Assembly: GCA_963823675.1 (NCBI GenBank)
Contig: CAWGMT010000025.1
Coordinates: forward strand, 434,001 to 498,000
DNA: 64,000 nt
Direction: 5' to 3'
From: CAWGMT01 sp963823675
GTDB taxonomy: Bacteria; Planctomycetota; Planctomycetia; Isosphaerales; Isosphaeraceae
Shown: piece after piece, positions 27,498 through 36,554 of the stretch
How the letters are laid out: every line of letters starts with the position of its first letter
Position numbering within the stretch: the stretch's first letter is position 1
Position numbers and translations under genes: made by a program
Notes under the pieces: model-generated
Told to the model about the DNA's origin: nothing
Seen by the model: the letters and a program-made list of their open reading frames with translations, nothing else
The model's database searches: none

Positions 27498-28901
27498 ATG
27501 CGACACCAATACGTGACCTGGCTCGGAACATTCCTCCTCGCCGCGACTCCTTGTCTCCTCCAAGCGCAGCAAGCCGGCTTGCCGGTCCCCGTGGGCGCCG
27601 CGGTCGTGGATATCACGCCCGACTATCCCGTGCGCCTCGTGGGTTACGAGAGCCGCAAGACCGAGTCGGAGGGCATTGCGAGCCGGCTCAAAGCCAGAGC
27701 ACTCGCGATCGGCGGCGACAACGAAGAAGAAGGCGGACCTGCCGTTCTCGTCGCGGTCGATAACTGCGCCGTCGGGTCCAACATCACCGAAGAGGTGGCG
27801 GCTCGCCTCTTGAAGAAGGTATTGCTCAAGCGCGAGCGATTCACCGTCTGCTCGACTCATACGCACTGCGCGCCGGGGCTCCGGAGCGAGCTGAACTTCA
27901 TCTTCGGCAAGCCGCTGCCCCCAGACCAGAAGGAGCATATCGACCGCTACACGCGCGAGCTCACCGATGCGATCGAAAAAGTCGCACTCAAGGCTCTGGC
28001 TGCACGGGCGCCGGCGAGCCTGGCGTGGGGCCAGGGCCAGGTCGGTTTCGCGGCCAACCGCCGCGTGCTCAAGAAAGGCAAGTGGACCGGCTTTGGGGTC
28101 AACACCAACGGTCCCGTCGACTCGAGCGTGCCCGTGCTGCGAGCGACCGATGCCTCGGGAAAGGTCCGGGCGGTGCTCTTTGGCTATGCCTGCCACTGCA
28201 CGACCCTGGGGGGTGAATTCAACAAGATCTGCGGCGATTGGGCCGGGTTTGCCTGCGAGCAGATCGAAGCACAGTCGCCAGGCGCGATTGCCCTGGCGAT
28301 CGTCGGCTGCGGGGCCGACGCCAATCCCGAGCCGCGCCGCGGGCTCGACGACGCCAAGCAGCATGCTGCTGCGGCCGCCCGCGAGGTCGACCGCGTGATC
28401 AAAACCGCAATGACTCCCCTGCCCGGCCGCATCCGTGCCCGGATCAATCGCTTCGCGCTGCCGCTCGAGCCCCCGCCGAGCCGCACCACGCTCGTCGAGC
28501 GGACCAAGCTGCCGGGCGCTGGGGGCTATTTCGCCAGGACCTTGATCGAACGGCTCGATCGTGGCGAGCCGCTTCCGACCCAGGTCCCCTACGTGGTCCA
28601 GACCTGGTGCTTCGGCGACGAACTGGCCATGGTCTTTCTGGCTGGCGAGGTCGTCGTCGACTACGCCTTGCGGCTGAAATGGGAGATCGACGCCAACCGG
28701 CTGTGGGTGGCGGCCTACAGTAATGACGTGCCGTGCTACATTGCGTCGCGACGAGTGCTGAGCGAAGGCGGGTACGAGGCCGATTCGTCGATGATCTACT
28801 ATGGACATCCGGCCCGGCTGGCCCCTCGAGCAGAAGACCTCATCATCCAGGCGGTGCACGACCTCTTACCCCCGCCATTCGCTGGGCCTCGGAAACCGTG
28901 A
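27498..28901 (+). CDS. neutral/alkaline ceramidase-like protein
   Basis: Exported protein with the neutral/alkaline non-lysosomal ceramidase N-terminal domain, which hydrolyses N-acyl bonds in ceramides in characterised members; many planctomycete homologues are uncharacterised. ATG 27498 starts a signal peptide (MRHQYVTWLGTFLLAATPCL, cleavage near QAQ-Q). Signatures: VGAAVVDITPDYPVRLVGYE, FTVCSTHTHCAPGL (zinc-binding histidines), GYACHCTTLGGEFNKICGDW and the late AYSNDVPCYIASRRVLSEGG with GYEADSSMIYYG. The frame extends upstream to 27402, but that part is repeat-like G-rich DNA. Length (~467 aa) is shorter than eukaryotic ceramidases, normal for the bacterial short form. Confidence 0.85.
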   Translation: MRHQYVTWLGTFLLAATPCLLQAQQAGLPVPVGAAVVDITPDYPVRLVGYESRKTESEGIASRLKARALAIGGDNEEEGGPAVLVAVDNCAVGSNITEEVAARLLKKVLLKRERFTVCSTHTHCAPGLRSELNFIFGKPLPPDQKEHIDRYTRELTDAIEKVALKALAARAPASLAWGQGQVGFAANRRVLKKGKWTGFGVNTNGPVDSSVPVLRATDASGKVRAVLFGYACHCTTLGGEFNKICGDWAGFACEQIEAQSPGAIALAIVGCGADANPEPRRGLDDAKQHAAAAAREVDRVIKTAMTPLPGRIRARINRFALPLEPPPSRTTLVERTKLPGAGGYFARTLIERLDRGEPLPTQVPYVVQTWCFGDELAMVFLAGEVVVDYALRLKWEIDANRLWVAAYSNDVPCYIASRRVLSEGGYEADSSMIYYGHPARLAPRAEDLIIQAVHDLLPPPFAGPRKP

Positions 28902-28925
28902 TCCTCGAGCTTCCTTGCGCGCCAT

Positions 28926-29072
28926 TTCCCCCCCTTGATAAGTGGGCGTCAGGGGGGGTGGGCGTGGCACCAGCAACCGCTCGGCCGGAGGTGTGCTTTC
29001 CCGAGAGCGCTTGCCATGGCGTTTCTCGCGCGCTGTCCACCCCCCCCTGCCCCCCCTGAGCAAGGGGGAGAG
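28926..29072. repeat. two G/C-tract hairpins (CCCCCCTTG...AGGGGG type)
   Basis: The region between the ceramidase-like gene and the AlkD-type gene has C7-TTGATAAGTGGGCGTC-G7 near 28928-28960 and a C-rich/G-rich pair near 29041-29071 (CCCCCCCTG ... GAGCAAGGGGGAGAG). The latter, followed by T7, could act as a rho-independent terminator. Similar hairpins lie at 35629-35665 and 38410-38434. Confidence 0.55.
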
Positions 29073-29143
29073 TTTTTTTCGGGACGCGCGGCGCAACAAC
29101 TGGCCCAGCGAATGACCGCTGAATCCAAATGGAGAGGTGCAAC

Positions 29144-29851
29144 ATGACCGCGAAAGAGATCGTGGAAGAACTGAGAAAGCTCGGATCGGAAAGCATCAAG
29201 AAGGTGCTGCGCAACCACGGCGTGCAGGAACCGTTCTTCGGTGTGAAAATCAGCGATATGAAGAGAATCCAGAAGCGAAACAAGATGGACTATCAACTCG
29301 CGCTCGATCTGTACGACACCGGGAATTACGATGCCATGTATCTGGCCGGGCTCATCGCTGACGATGCCAAAATGACCAAAAAGGACCTCAGTCACTGGGT
29401 GAAAATGGCCAACGGAGGCGCACTCGCATCAGCCACGGTCCCGTGGGTCGCGGCGGGAAGTCAGCACGGGTACGAGCTCGCGCTGGAGTGGATCGAATCG
29501 AAGCAAGAAAACGTCGCTGTTGCCGGATGGGCGACTCTGAGCAGCCTGGCGGCCCTGAAGGAGGATGATGATCTTGATCTGGCTGCGCTCGAGCGACTGC
29601 TCCAGCGCGTGCAGAAGACGATTCATCAGCAGCCGGATTCCGTTCGCTCAGCCATGAACGGCTTCCTGATCGCGTTGGGCACGTACGTGCAGGGACTCAG
29701 CGACCTTGCCATGCAGGCAGCGGCGAAGGTGGGCGAGGTTTCGGTTGACATGGGCAACACTGCCTGCAAAGTACCCAACGCGCTCGAGCGTATTAATGAC
29801 GCCCGGGAAAGTGGCGCAGTCGGCAAGAAGCGCAAAACGGTGAAATGCTGA
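29144..29851 (+). CDS. DNA alkylation repair protein (AlkD family)
   Basis: HEAT-like helical repeat protein of the DNA alkylation repair family (PF08713), whose characterised members excise bulky or cationic alkylated bases. ATG 29144 follows GGAGAGG at 29130-29136. Features: EPFFGVKISDMKRIQKRNKM near the N-terminus, LALDLYDTGNYDAMYLAGLI, the central SHWVKMANGGALASATVPWV and GWATLSSLAALKEDDDLDLA; terminal basic tail KKRKTVKC. At ~235 residues it has family length. It is more similar in style to the 'alkylation repair-like' group whose activity is unproven, so catalysis is an inference. It converges with the toroid-WD40 gene, 10 bp apart. Confidence 0.82.
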   Translation: MTAKEIVEELRKLGSESIKKVLRNHGVQEPFFGVKISDMKRIQKRNKMDYQLALDLYDTGNYDAMYLAGLIADDAKMTKKDLSHWVKMANGGALASATVPWVAAGSQHGYELALEWIESKQENVAVAGWATLSSLAALKEDDDLDLAALERLLQRVQKTIHQQPDSVRSAMNGFLIALGTYVQGLSDLAMQAAAKVGEVSVDMGNTACKVPNALERINDARESGAVGKKRKTVKC

Positions 29852-29861
29852 CGCATTGGCC

Positions 29862-32800
29862 TTACCGCCTCGCCGCCTGGGCCTGCCGGGCCTCGGCCAC
29901 GCCCTCCCCGTCCGGCAGGTTCGCGATCGTCCGATGGTACGGCACGTCCGGTCCGACACACCGCTGCCACTCGGCCCAGGAGAGGTTGCGGTTGGCGATC
30001 CGGACAGCCCGGCGAACCCAGGAATCGGGGTTGACGTCCCACAGCACCACGTAGCCGGGATCAGAGGAATTTGCCGTGGCGATGGTTCGCCCGTCCGGCG
30101 CGAACGCCACGCTCGAGATCTGGTAGACGATGTCCTTGCCATGGTGGAAATTGAGCGGCGTGCCCAGACGCTCGCGGCGCGCCACGTCCCACAGGACCAC
30201 GCCGCCGGGTTCATCATCGAAGTGGCATGCGGCGGCGATGGTCCGTCCATCCGGCGCGAACGCCACGCAAGAGACCATGCCCCTGCCATCGTCGATCTCA
30301 AGCGGCGCGCCCAGCCGCTCGCGGCGCCCCACGTCCCACAGCACCACGCCAGTGCGACTACATGCGGCGGCGATGGTCCGTCCGTCCGGCGCGAACGCCA
30401 CGCTGCTGACCTCGCTCCTGTTCGACCGCCAGCGGCGCGCCCAGCCGTTCGCGGCGCCCCGCGTCGCAGAGCACGACGCCGCCCACAACACCGCCTCGTG
30501 CATATCCAGCCGCGAGGGTCCGTCCATCCGGCGCAAAGGCCACGCTCTGGACCAAGCCCTCGTTCACGCTCAAGGGCGTGCCCAGGCGTTCGCGTCGCCC
30601 CACGTCCCACAGGACCACGCCGCCATGAAGATAAGGTATTGCGTAGCCGGCCGCGATGGTCCGCCCGTCCGGCGCGAAGGCCACGTTGCTGATCGATCCT
30701 CCATCGAACGTGAGCGGTGCGCCCAGTCGCTCGCGGGACTTTGCGTCCCACAATACCACGCCGCTCAGATGATCCGTTGCCGTGTATCCGGCGGCGATGC
30801 TCCCTCCATCGGGCGCAAAGGCCAACCCGTCGGACCAGTCGCCGTTGACCTTGAGCGGCGGGCCCAGTCGCTGGCGGCGCTCCATGTCCCAGAGCACGAC
30901 GCCGCCGCGATGATTGGTGGTCCTGTGCTCCGGGTTCTTGGCGGTGTATCCGACGGCCAAGGTCCGTCCGTCCGGAGAAAAGGCCACGCTCCCGCCCGTC
31001 CCCTCGTCAAGCCGAAGCGGGATGCCCAACCTTTCGGGACGCGCCACGTCCCACAGTACCATTCCGCCGCGATCCCGTTCGAAGTATCCGCCCGCGAGGG
31101 CCTGCCCGTCCGGGGCGAAGGCCACGCACCATACTCCGCCCACGTTCAACCTCAAGCGGCGCGCCGAGTCGCTCGCGACGCCCGACTTCCCACAGCACCA
31201 TGCCGCCTCCGCCTTTTGTGTAAAACCCTGCCGCGAGAGTCCGTCCGTCCGGCGCGAAGGCAATGCTTCTGACCCCGCCTTCGTCGACCAGCAGCGGTGC
31301 GCCCAGCCGTTCGCGCCGCCCGACGTCCCAGAGCAATACGCCGCCCCTGTCGTTGTTTGCGGAGTATCCCGCGGCGAGGGTCCGTCCGTCCGGCGCGAAG
31401 GCAATGCTCCCGACATGGTCCCCGTTGACCGGGAGCAGCTTGCCCAGAACTTCGCGTCGAGCGACGTCCCACAGCGTCACGCCGCTGCCCCTTTGATCGT
31501 TGAGGTAGTAACCCGCGGCAATCGTCCGTCCGTCGGGCGAGAAGGCGAGGCCCGCGAGCCAGCCGAACTGCTCCAAGGGCGCGCCGAGGCGCTCGCGCCG
31601 CCCCACATCCCAAAGCACCACTCCGCCGCGAGGAATCGGTGCAGCAAATCCGGCGGCAATGGTCCGTCCGTCCGGCGCGAAGGCCACGGTGTCGACCCCG
31701 CCCTCGTCGACTGCGAGCGGCGTGCCCAGCCGCTTGCGCCGCCCGAGATCCCACAGCACCACGCCGCCGCGACCGCGGTTGCCGTATCCGGCGGCGAGAG
31801 TCCGACCGTCCGGCGCGAAGGCCACGCTCCAGACTCCACCCTCATCGACTGGAAGCGGCGTGCCCAGGCGCTCGCGCCGCCCGATATCCCACAGCACCAC
31901 ACCGCCAACGCGATAATCTCCCGCCGAGTATCCAGCGGCGAGGGCCCGACCGTCGGGAGCGAAGGCCACGCTCCCGATTCGCCCTTCGTTCGCGCAGGAA
32001 GGAATCCAAACCGGGATTGGCATTCATGGCTCGCAGCAAGCCATCGCGAGCCTCCGAGGTCGCACCGTAGCGGACAGCTTCGACACCGAGGAGCAAGGCT
32101 CGATCAAAGTGCTCACCGAGGGCTATCCTGGACCAAAGTCCCAACTTTCGAGACAGAGCCTGCCGACCCTGGAAGTCGAGCGTGCGCGCGGCATCCAAGG
32201 GCCGCTCGACCGTTTTCCCGGCCTTCTGCGATTTGTCCGTGGCAGTTCTCTCTTGCTTTGTCTGCGGCTCGCCTGGAACTACGTTCTGGCCGTCGCGAAT
32301 GGGAAGGCGCCCGAAGCTGCTTGGCACCGGCGCCGGCACCGGCTCACCGCTGCGGGAGGCGACCGCTTTGCGCGAGTGCTCGAGCGACAAAAGCGCAAAG
32401 GCCGTGCCGTACTGCTGGTGGTAATTGTAGAGCGGATAATCCCACCAGGAGCCGTCGCGTTCCTGGTGGCTGAGCACGATGCGGGCGAGGTGGTCCTTGT
32501 AGAACGGGCGCGCTTTTGGAGGAAGCTGGTTGACGCAGAGTGTCGCGTAGTAATGTCCATAATAGTAAAAATAACCGGCGACCATGAAATGTGACTCGTG
32601 CGGGATGGGCCGCTTCCGGCCCATGTCGAGCCAGCCGTTGCGCACGATCAGGCGATCGAGCCACTCGGTGAGTACCGCATCGGTCACGGCGGTGTCGCCC
32701 CACATGCGCAGCGCGACGTTGCAGGCCTGCGAGCGGCCCAGGCTGCCCCCGGGCCGATTGATCAGCATCGAGGGCCGATAACGCAGGTAGAGGCCGTAAA

Positions 32801-33629
32801 GGTAGCTGAAATCGGGATTGCGCTGCTGGATGATCCCCTCGACTCCGCGGCGGACCAGCTTTTCGGGCGGGAGAATGCCGATCTCCTTCGCCTCATGGAA
32901 GGCCACAAGCACGGTCGCGTTGACGAAGCTGCAAGCATAGCTATTGGGGCGCTGCGTGCCGGCGCCGAAATCGAGATAGCCCCAGCCTCCTTCGGCCGAT
33001 TCGTAACGGGTAAGCCGCTCGTACTGCTCGCGGATCGCTTGCTCGATCCGGACGCGCCGGGCCGCGTCGTGCGGCAGCCGGCCGTGCATTCGCACCAGTG
33101 CGGAAATGCCGTAGGCATGGCTCCAGACGTTGTAAATCAGCATGGGCTCATCGCGACGGACCAGTGGCAGCTCGCGGAACAAGTACTCCTCGCCCCGCTC
33201 GATGGCGCGCCTTACCGCGACCGGGTCGCACAGCTTGCTCCGGGAGCTGCTGCTCACCTCGATCAGGGCGGATACACAGAGCGCCGTCACGGCCGTGCGA
33301 TAGGCGTGATGCGACCCGATCCCGGCGAGTATGTTCAGGTCTTTGGTACGATGAGGCGAGCCCCACGAGCCGTCGTCGTTCTGAACCTCGATCAGAAAAT
33401 CCACCCCGCGCTGGATCGCCGCGACGATCTCTCCATCGACAACCGGCTCGGCAGGCCGGGGAGGCAAGTCAGCTTTATGCGACGAGTCTGCGTGAGCCCC
33501 CGGTTTTACAGGCGCTGGCGATGCTTGAGGCCCTTTCGGAGCCGCAGCTTGAGGCCCTTCGCCCGCCAAGAGGGCGGATCCCAACAGGATCCAGGTCATC
33601 ATGACCAGTATGATCAATCGAACATCCAT
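29862..33629 (-). CDS. alpha/alpha-toroid (squalene cyclase/prenyltransferase-like) protein fused to 14 WD40 units, three frameshifts
   Basis: Starts ATG 33629 with a signal peptide (MDVRLIILVMMTWILLGSAL). Residues ~60-440 are an alpha/alpha-toroid: GVDFLIEVQNDDGSWGSPHR, RYESAEGGWGYLDFG, LSHQERDGSWWDYPLYNYHQ, the prenyltransferase/squalene oxidase repeat fold. Without a frame break the protein enters HFDRALLLGVEAVRYGATSE, the linker that normally precedes WD40 arrays, then SFLR. After a one-base shift near 31996, six WD40 units follow (VAFAPDGRTLAAGY...GGVVLWDVGRRERLG); further shifts near 31152 and 30425 lead to five and three more. It ends with the WD40-terminal motif RIANRNLSWAEWQRCVGPD. 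An enzymatic role of the toroid is not assured; probably extracytoplasmic. Confidence 0.75.
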
Positions 33630-33727
33630 AGAATGCAACCCTGAGTTTTGGATTTCGGATCTCGAATCCTGTTCTACCAACGATCAAAACCTTCGCGCCG
33701 GGCGCAACTCTCTCGGACGGAAACGTC

Positions 33728-33809
33728 GTTTAACCCGGAGCCAGCGGCGAAGGCGGCCGTCCAGGCTTGAGGAGTGAGTAAACGCCGTCGCCGTTGGCTC
33801 CGGGTTAAC
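33728..33809 (-). repeat. ~80-bp hairpin element, copy 2 (inverted relative to copy 1)
   Basis: Left arm GTTTAACCCGGAGCCAGCGG, right arm CGCCGTTGGCTCCGGGTTAA. Its reverse complement aligns along its length with 18673-18751, including the central CTCAAGCCTGGAC part. It sits in the 234-bp gap upstream of the toroid-WD40 gene and downstream of the membrane-fusion gene. Confidence 0.78.
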
Positions 33810-33863
33810 GAACACTGCGGTTGCGGCTCGGCCGCGCTGTGCGACTCCATCGCCGCGCCCATA

Positions 33864-35459
33864 TCAAGGCTTTGCAGTCAGGATCTCGTCCCCTTCCGCC
33901 AGCCCGGCGAGGATCTCGGTCTTCCCCTCGGCGGTCTTGCCGGTCGTGACGCGGCGCCTGGGATGCCTGGCATTCCGATCGGCCCTGGCGAGGTAGACGT
34001 AATGGAAGAGCGCGTCGTCCGACTCGTCTTCGAATACCGCCGTGGCCGGGACGGTCAGAGCGTCGTCTTTGCGGTAGGGAACAAACTTGATCGAGCAGGC
34101 CATGCCCGGTCTGAGGAGGGCCAGGTCTTCGCCGATCTCGACGGCGATCACGGCCTCGAATTTGCCGGCTTCATGCGGGACCGGCACGACGCTGGAGAGC
34201 CTCGCAGGCAGCCGCCGCGCCGGGTCCAAGGTCGATGTGACCAGCCCCTTCAGCAGGGCGCGCTGGGTCAGAGCCGCCAGGTCCTTCTCTTCGATGGTGG
34301 CGCGAATATCGAGCGGCCGCGGCGCGACGATCGTCATGAAGACCTCGTCGGGCATGATGGTCCCGCCCTTGTGCAGCTTCGACGAAACCGCGGCGGCCGA
34401 GGTCCAGTGGCCGTGGTCGCACCGGCCGAAATAGACGAGCCCGTCGGCCGGCGCATGGACCGTCATGGCCTCGCGGTCGTGGCGCAAGTCGGCCAGCTTC
34501 TCGGCCCCTTTGGCCAGCTCGTGCTTGAGCTTGGCCGCCGCCAGCCGTTTCTGGTTCAGATTCAAGGGAAGAGTCGCCCGCGCTTTTTCCAGGTCGATCG
34601 CATGTTTGACCGCGCCTTCGCGGGCGCGCTCTTCCTGCCGCGGCAAGTCAACCTTCAGAGTCTGATCGCGATGCAACTCGGTCTCTTTGAGTGCGAATTC
34701 GCTGTTCTCGACCTGGAACCGCTGGCGGCGGAGGATGATCTCTTCGGTCTCCTCGGTCAGGTCCTTGGACCGGTACATCTTTTCGAGCTGCCGCAGCTCT
34801 TCCTTGGCGTACTCCAGGTATTCGTTGGACCGCTTGACCGAGAAATCGGCCGACTTGAGGGAATGGGGCTTGTCGATTTCAAGGAACCTCTTGAGGTCCT
34901 CGTCGGCCTGGGTCTTCGCCCGTAGGGCGGCGGCCAGATCGACAGGCAGCGCCTTCTCGAGTATCGGCAGCTCCTCATTGGCCTGCTCGAGCGCCAGCTC
35001 GCTCAGCTTATTCTCCACTTCGGCGTCCTCGATAGCCTTGTCGATCTTTTCGCGGTCCAGCTCGACCAGAATGTCCCCCTTCTTGACCGGCGTGCCCAGC
35101 TCGACGGCCCGTTCGACCAGGAGGGGCAGCGCCCAGGCCTTGGGTCTGATTGAAACCTCGGTCATTCGCTGCGCCTCGAAGACGCCGCTCAAGACGAACT
35201 CGATCTTGAACGGCCCCTTCTCGACCTTGGCGGTCGCGGTCGCCGTAGCCGTCGCCGGCTTGCCGGCGGCCGCGGACGGGGTGGCCGAGGCACCTGGTTT
35301 GGCGTCCGCCTTCTGCGCGATTTTTCCGTCACCGTTTACTTGCGGTGATGCGCCCCGGGTTGGCAGGCTCGTCGCCAGCACGAATGCCATGAGTCCCGAG
35401 AGGCCCATTGCGATGACATAGCTCCTGACCGACCAAACCGTCTCTCGGACGATCCTCAT
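33864..35459 (-). CDS. HlyD-family membrane-fusion (efflux adaptor) protein
   Basis: Periplasmic adaptor subunit of an efflux or secretion system. ATG 35459 is chosen because AGGGAGA precedes it and the translation begins with a membrane anchor (SVRSYVIAMGLSGLMAFVLA); the frame upstream to 35678 is only open repeat DNA. Order: Ala/Thr-rich linker, first barrel/lipoyl half ending LGTPVKKGDILVELDREKID, a long coiled coil of ~200 residues (EELRQLEKMYRSKDLTEETE), second lipoyl half VHAPADGLVYFGRCDHGHW, beta-barrel with LLRPGMACSIKFVPYRKDD, and a C-terminal domain ending GLAEGDEILT. No inner-membrane or outer-membrane partner is in the window. It lies downstream of Sir2 on the same strand, 219 bp away. 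Confidence 0.85.
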   Translation of the reverse strand: MRIVRETVWSVRSYVIAMGLSGLMAFVLATSLPTRGASPQVNGDGKIAQKADAKPGASATPSAAAGKPATATATATAKVEKGPFKIEFVLSGVFEAQRMTEVSIRPKAWALPLLVERAVELGTPVKKGDILVELDREKIDKAIEDAEVENKLSELALEQANEELPILEKALPVDLAAALRAKTQADEDLKRFLEIDKPHSLKSADFSVKRSNEYLEYAKEELRQLEKMYRSKDLTEETEEIILRRQRFQVENSEFALKETELHRDQTLKVDLPRQEERAREGAVKHAIDLEKARATLPLNLNQKRLAAAKLKHELAKGAEKLADLRHDREAMTVHAPADGLVYFGRCDHGHWTSAAAVSSKLHKGGTIMPDEVFMTIVAPRPLDIRATIEEKDLAALTQRALLKGLVTSTLDPARRLPARLSSVVPVPHEAGKFEAVIAVEIGEDLALLRPGMACSIKFVPYRKDDALTVPATAVFEDESDDALFHYVYLARADRNARHPRRRVTTGKTAEGKTEILAGLAEGDEILTAKP

Positions 35460-35628
35460 AAGTGCATTCTCCCTTGGGGCGCGACTGATACAACCCGGCG
35501 AGGCGAAGGTGCGATTGACCGACATCGGAATCCGCGAGGCCGGTTTCGAGGATACCACGTCCGCGAAGTGCTCGGAAGCGTTCACGACAACTGGCGCCGT
35601 ATTGACCGCGCACCCTCGGTCGCGTCTT

Positions 35629-35665
35629 CTCCCCCCTTTGCCAAGGGGGGGCCAGGGGAGTGGTT
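35629..35665. repeat. REP-like hairpin (CCCCCC...AAGGGGGGG)
   Basis: CTCCCCCCTTTGCCAAGGGG at 35630 onward folds into a short-looped hairpin in the gap between Sir2 and the HlyD-family gene. This hairpin type recurs at 28926-29072 and 38410-38434. Confidence 0.6.
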
Positions 35666-35678
35666 CCGGCGCAACCAA

Positions 35679-36554
35679 TTACCGGGTGTTCGAAGCAATG
35701 CCACCCACCCCCTCGATCCGCTCGTCGAGCAAGCGCAAACCCGCCAGCGCACCCATTGGAAGCGATATCTGTCCTCGAGGCACATCCGCTTCGCGCGGAT
35801 TGATCCGGATGAGCGTGCCTTCGCAAAGCCGGGCGACGCGTTCACAGGTGCTGCGCACCGTGGGAATGGCCTGGCCGGCTCCACATTCGACGACCGCCAG
35901 CCGTACACCCGAGAGCGAGTCGAGCCACTCGGCCATGTTGCGATGCTGGGTGTCGGCCCGCGCCGAATCCCAGCCCCAGTCGCCGAACATGAGAATGTTC
36001 GGCCGCGCTACGGCACCACAATTCGGACAGACGGGCAAGGGCCGGATCGCCTTCATCGTCGTCAGGTCGATCGCGACTTCGATCGCATCACCGGGAAAAA
36101 CCCCCATGCCGCAATCGCCTGTGCACTGCATTCCCTCGAAGGAACCGTGCACTTCCACGATCCGCTCGGCCGCGAAGCCGGCCCGCTGGAAATGCCCATC
36201 GACATTCGACGTGAATACGAAGCCGCCCAGCGGCATCCGGCCGGCCCACCGCCGCAGAATGTCAAACCCCTCATGGGGGTTGGTCCGGCGGTAGAGGCCC
36301 ATCCGATGCCCATAGAACCCCCACGCCAGCTCGGGATCTTCGGCAAACCAGCGGGGGTTGGCCAGCGAGACAAAATCGAGACCCCGCTCCTGGTAGGGAG
36401 GATATGCGCTCCAGAAACCCTGCGGACCGCGGAAGTCGGGCAATCCGCTATCGACTCCCATCCCAGCGCCGGCGCCGATCAAGAGGGCGCTCGCCTGAGA
36501 AATGATGCTCGCTGCTTTTTCGACGGCTGCTTCGATCATTTCTTCATGGACCAC
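35679..36554 (-). CDS. Sir2-family NAD-dependent protein deacetylase
   Basis: Cytoplasmic sirtuin using NAD to remove acyl groups from lysines. NAD-binding motifs: LLIGAGAGMGVDSGLPDFRG (residues ~25-44), FTSNVDGHFQRAGF, the catalytic His in VEVHGS, and VECGAGQAIPTVRST late in the Rossmann fold. The zinc site is partly unusual: a CTGDCG knuckle and a CPNCGA knuckle separated by an insert of ~30 residues. Start ATG 36554 overlaps the 3' end of the protease gene by 19 bp (ATG 36539 is an alternative), so the two are translationally coupled. Coupling of a sirtuin to an HtrA-like protease has no obvious pathway logic. Confidence 0.88.
   Translation of the reverse strand: MVHEEMIEAAVEKAASIISQASALLIGAGAGMGVDSGLPDFRGPQGFWSAYPPYQERGLDFVSLANPRWFAEDPELAWGFYGHRMGLYRRTNPHEGFDILRRWAGRMPLGGFVFTSNVDGHFQRAGFAAERIVEVHGSFEGMQCTGDCGMGVFPGDAIEVAIDLTTMKAIRPLPVCPNCGAVARPNILMFGDWGWDSARADTQHRNMAEWLDSLSGVRLAVVECGAGQAIPTVRSTCERVARLCEGTLIRINPREADVPRGQISLPMGALAGLRLLDERIEGVGGIASNTR

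Noticed and set aside
33774..34925. 383-codon plus-strand frame over the HlyD-family gene
   Set aside because: Shadow of the minus-strand gene, which has coherent domains, a ribosome-binding site and a membrane anchor.
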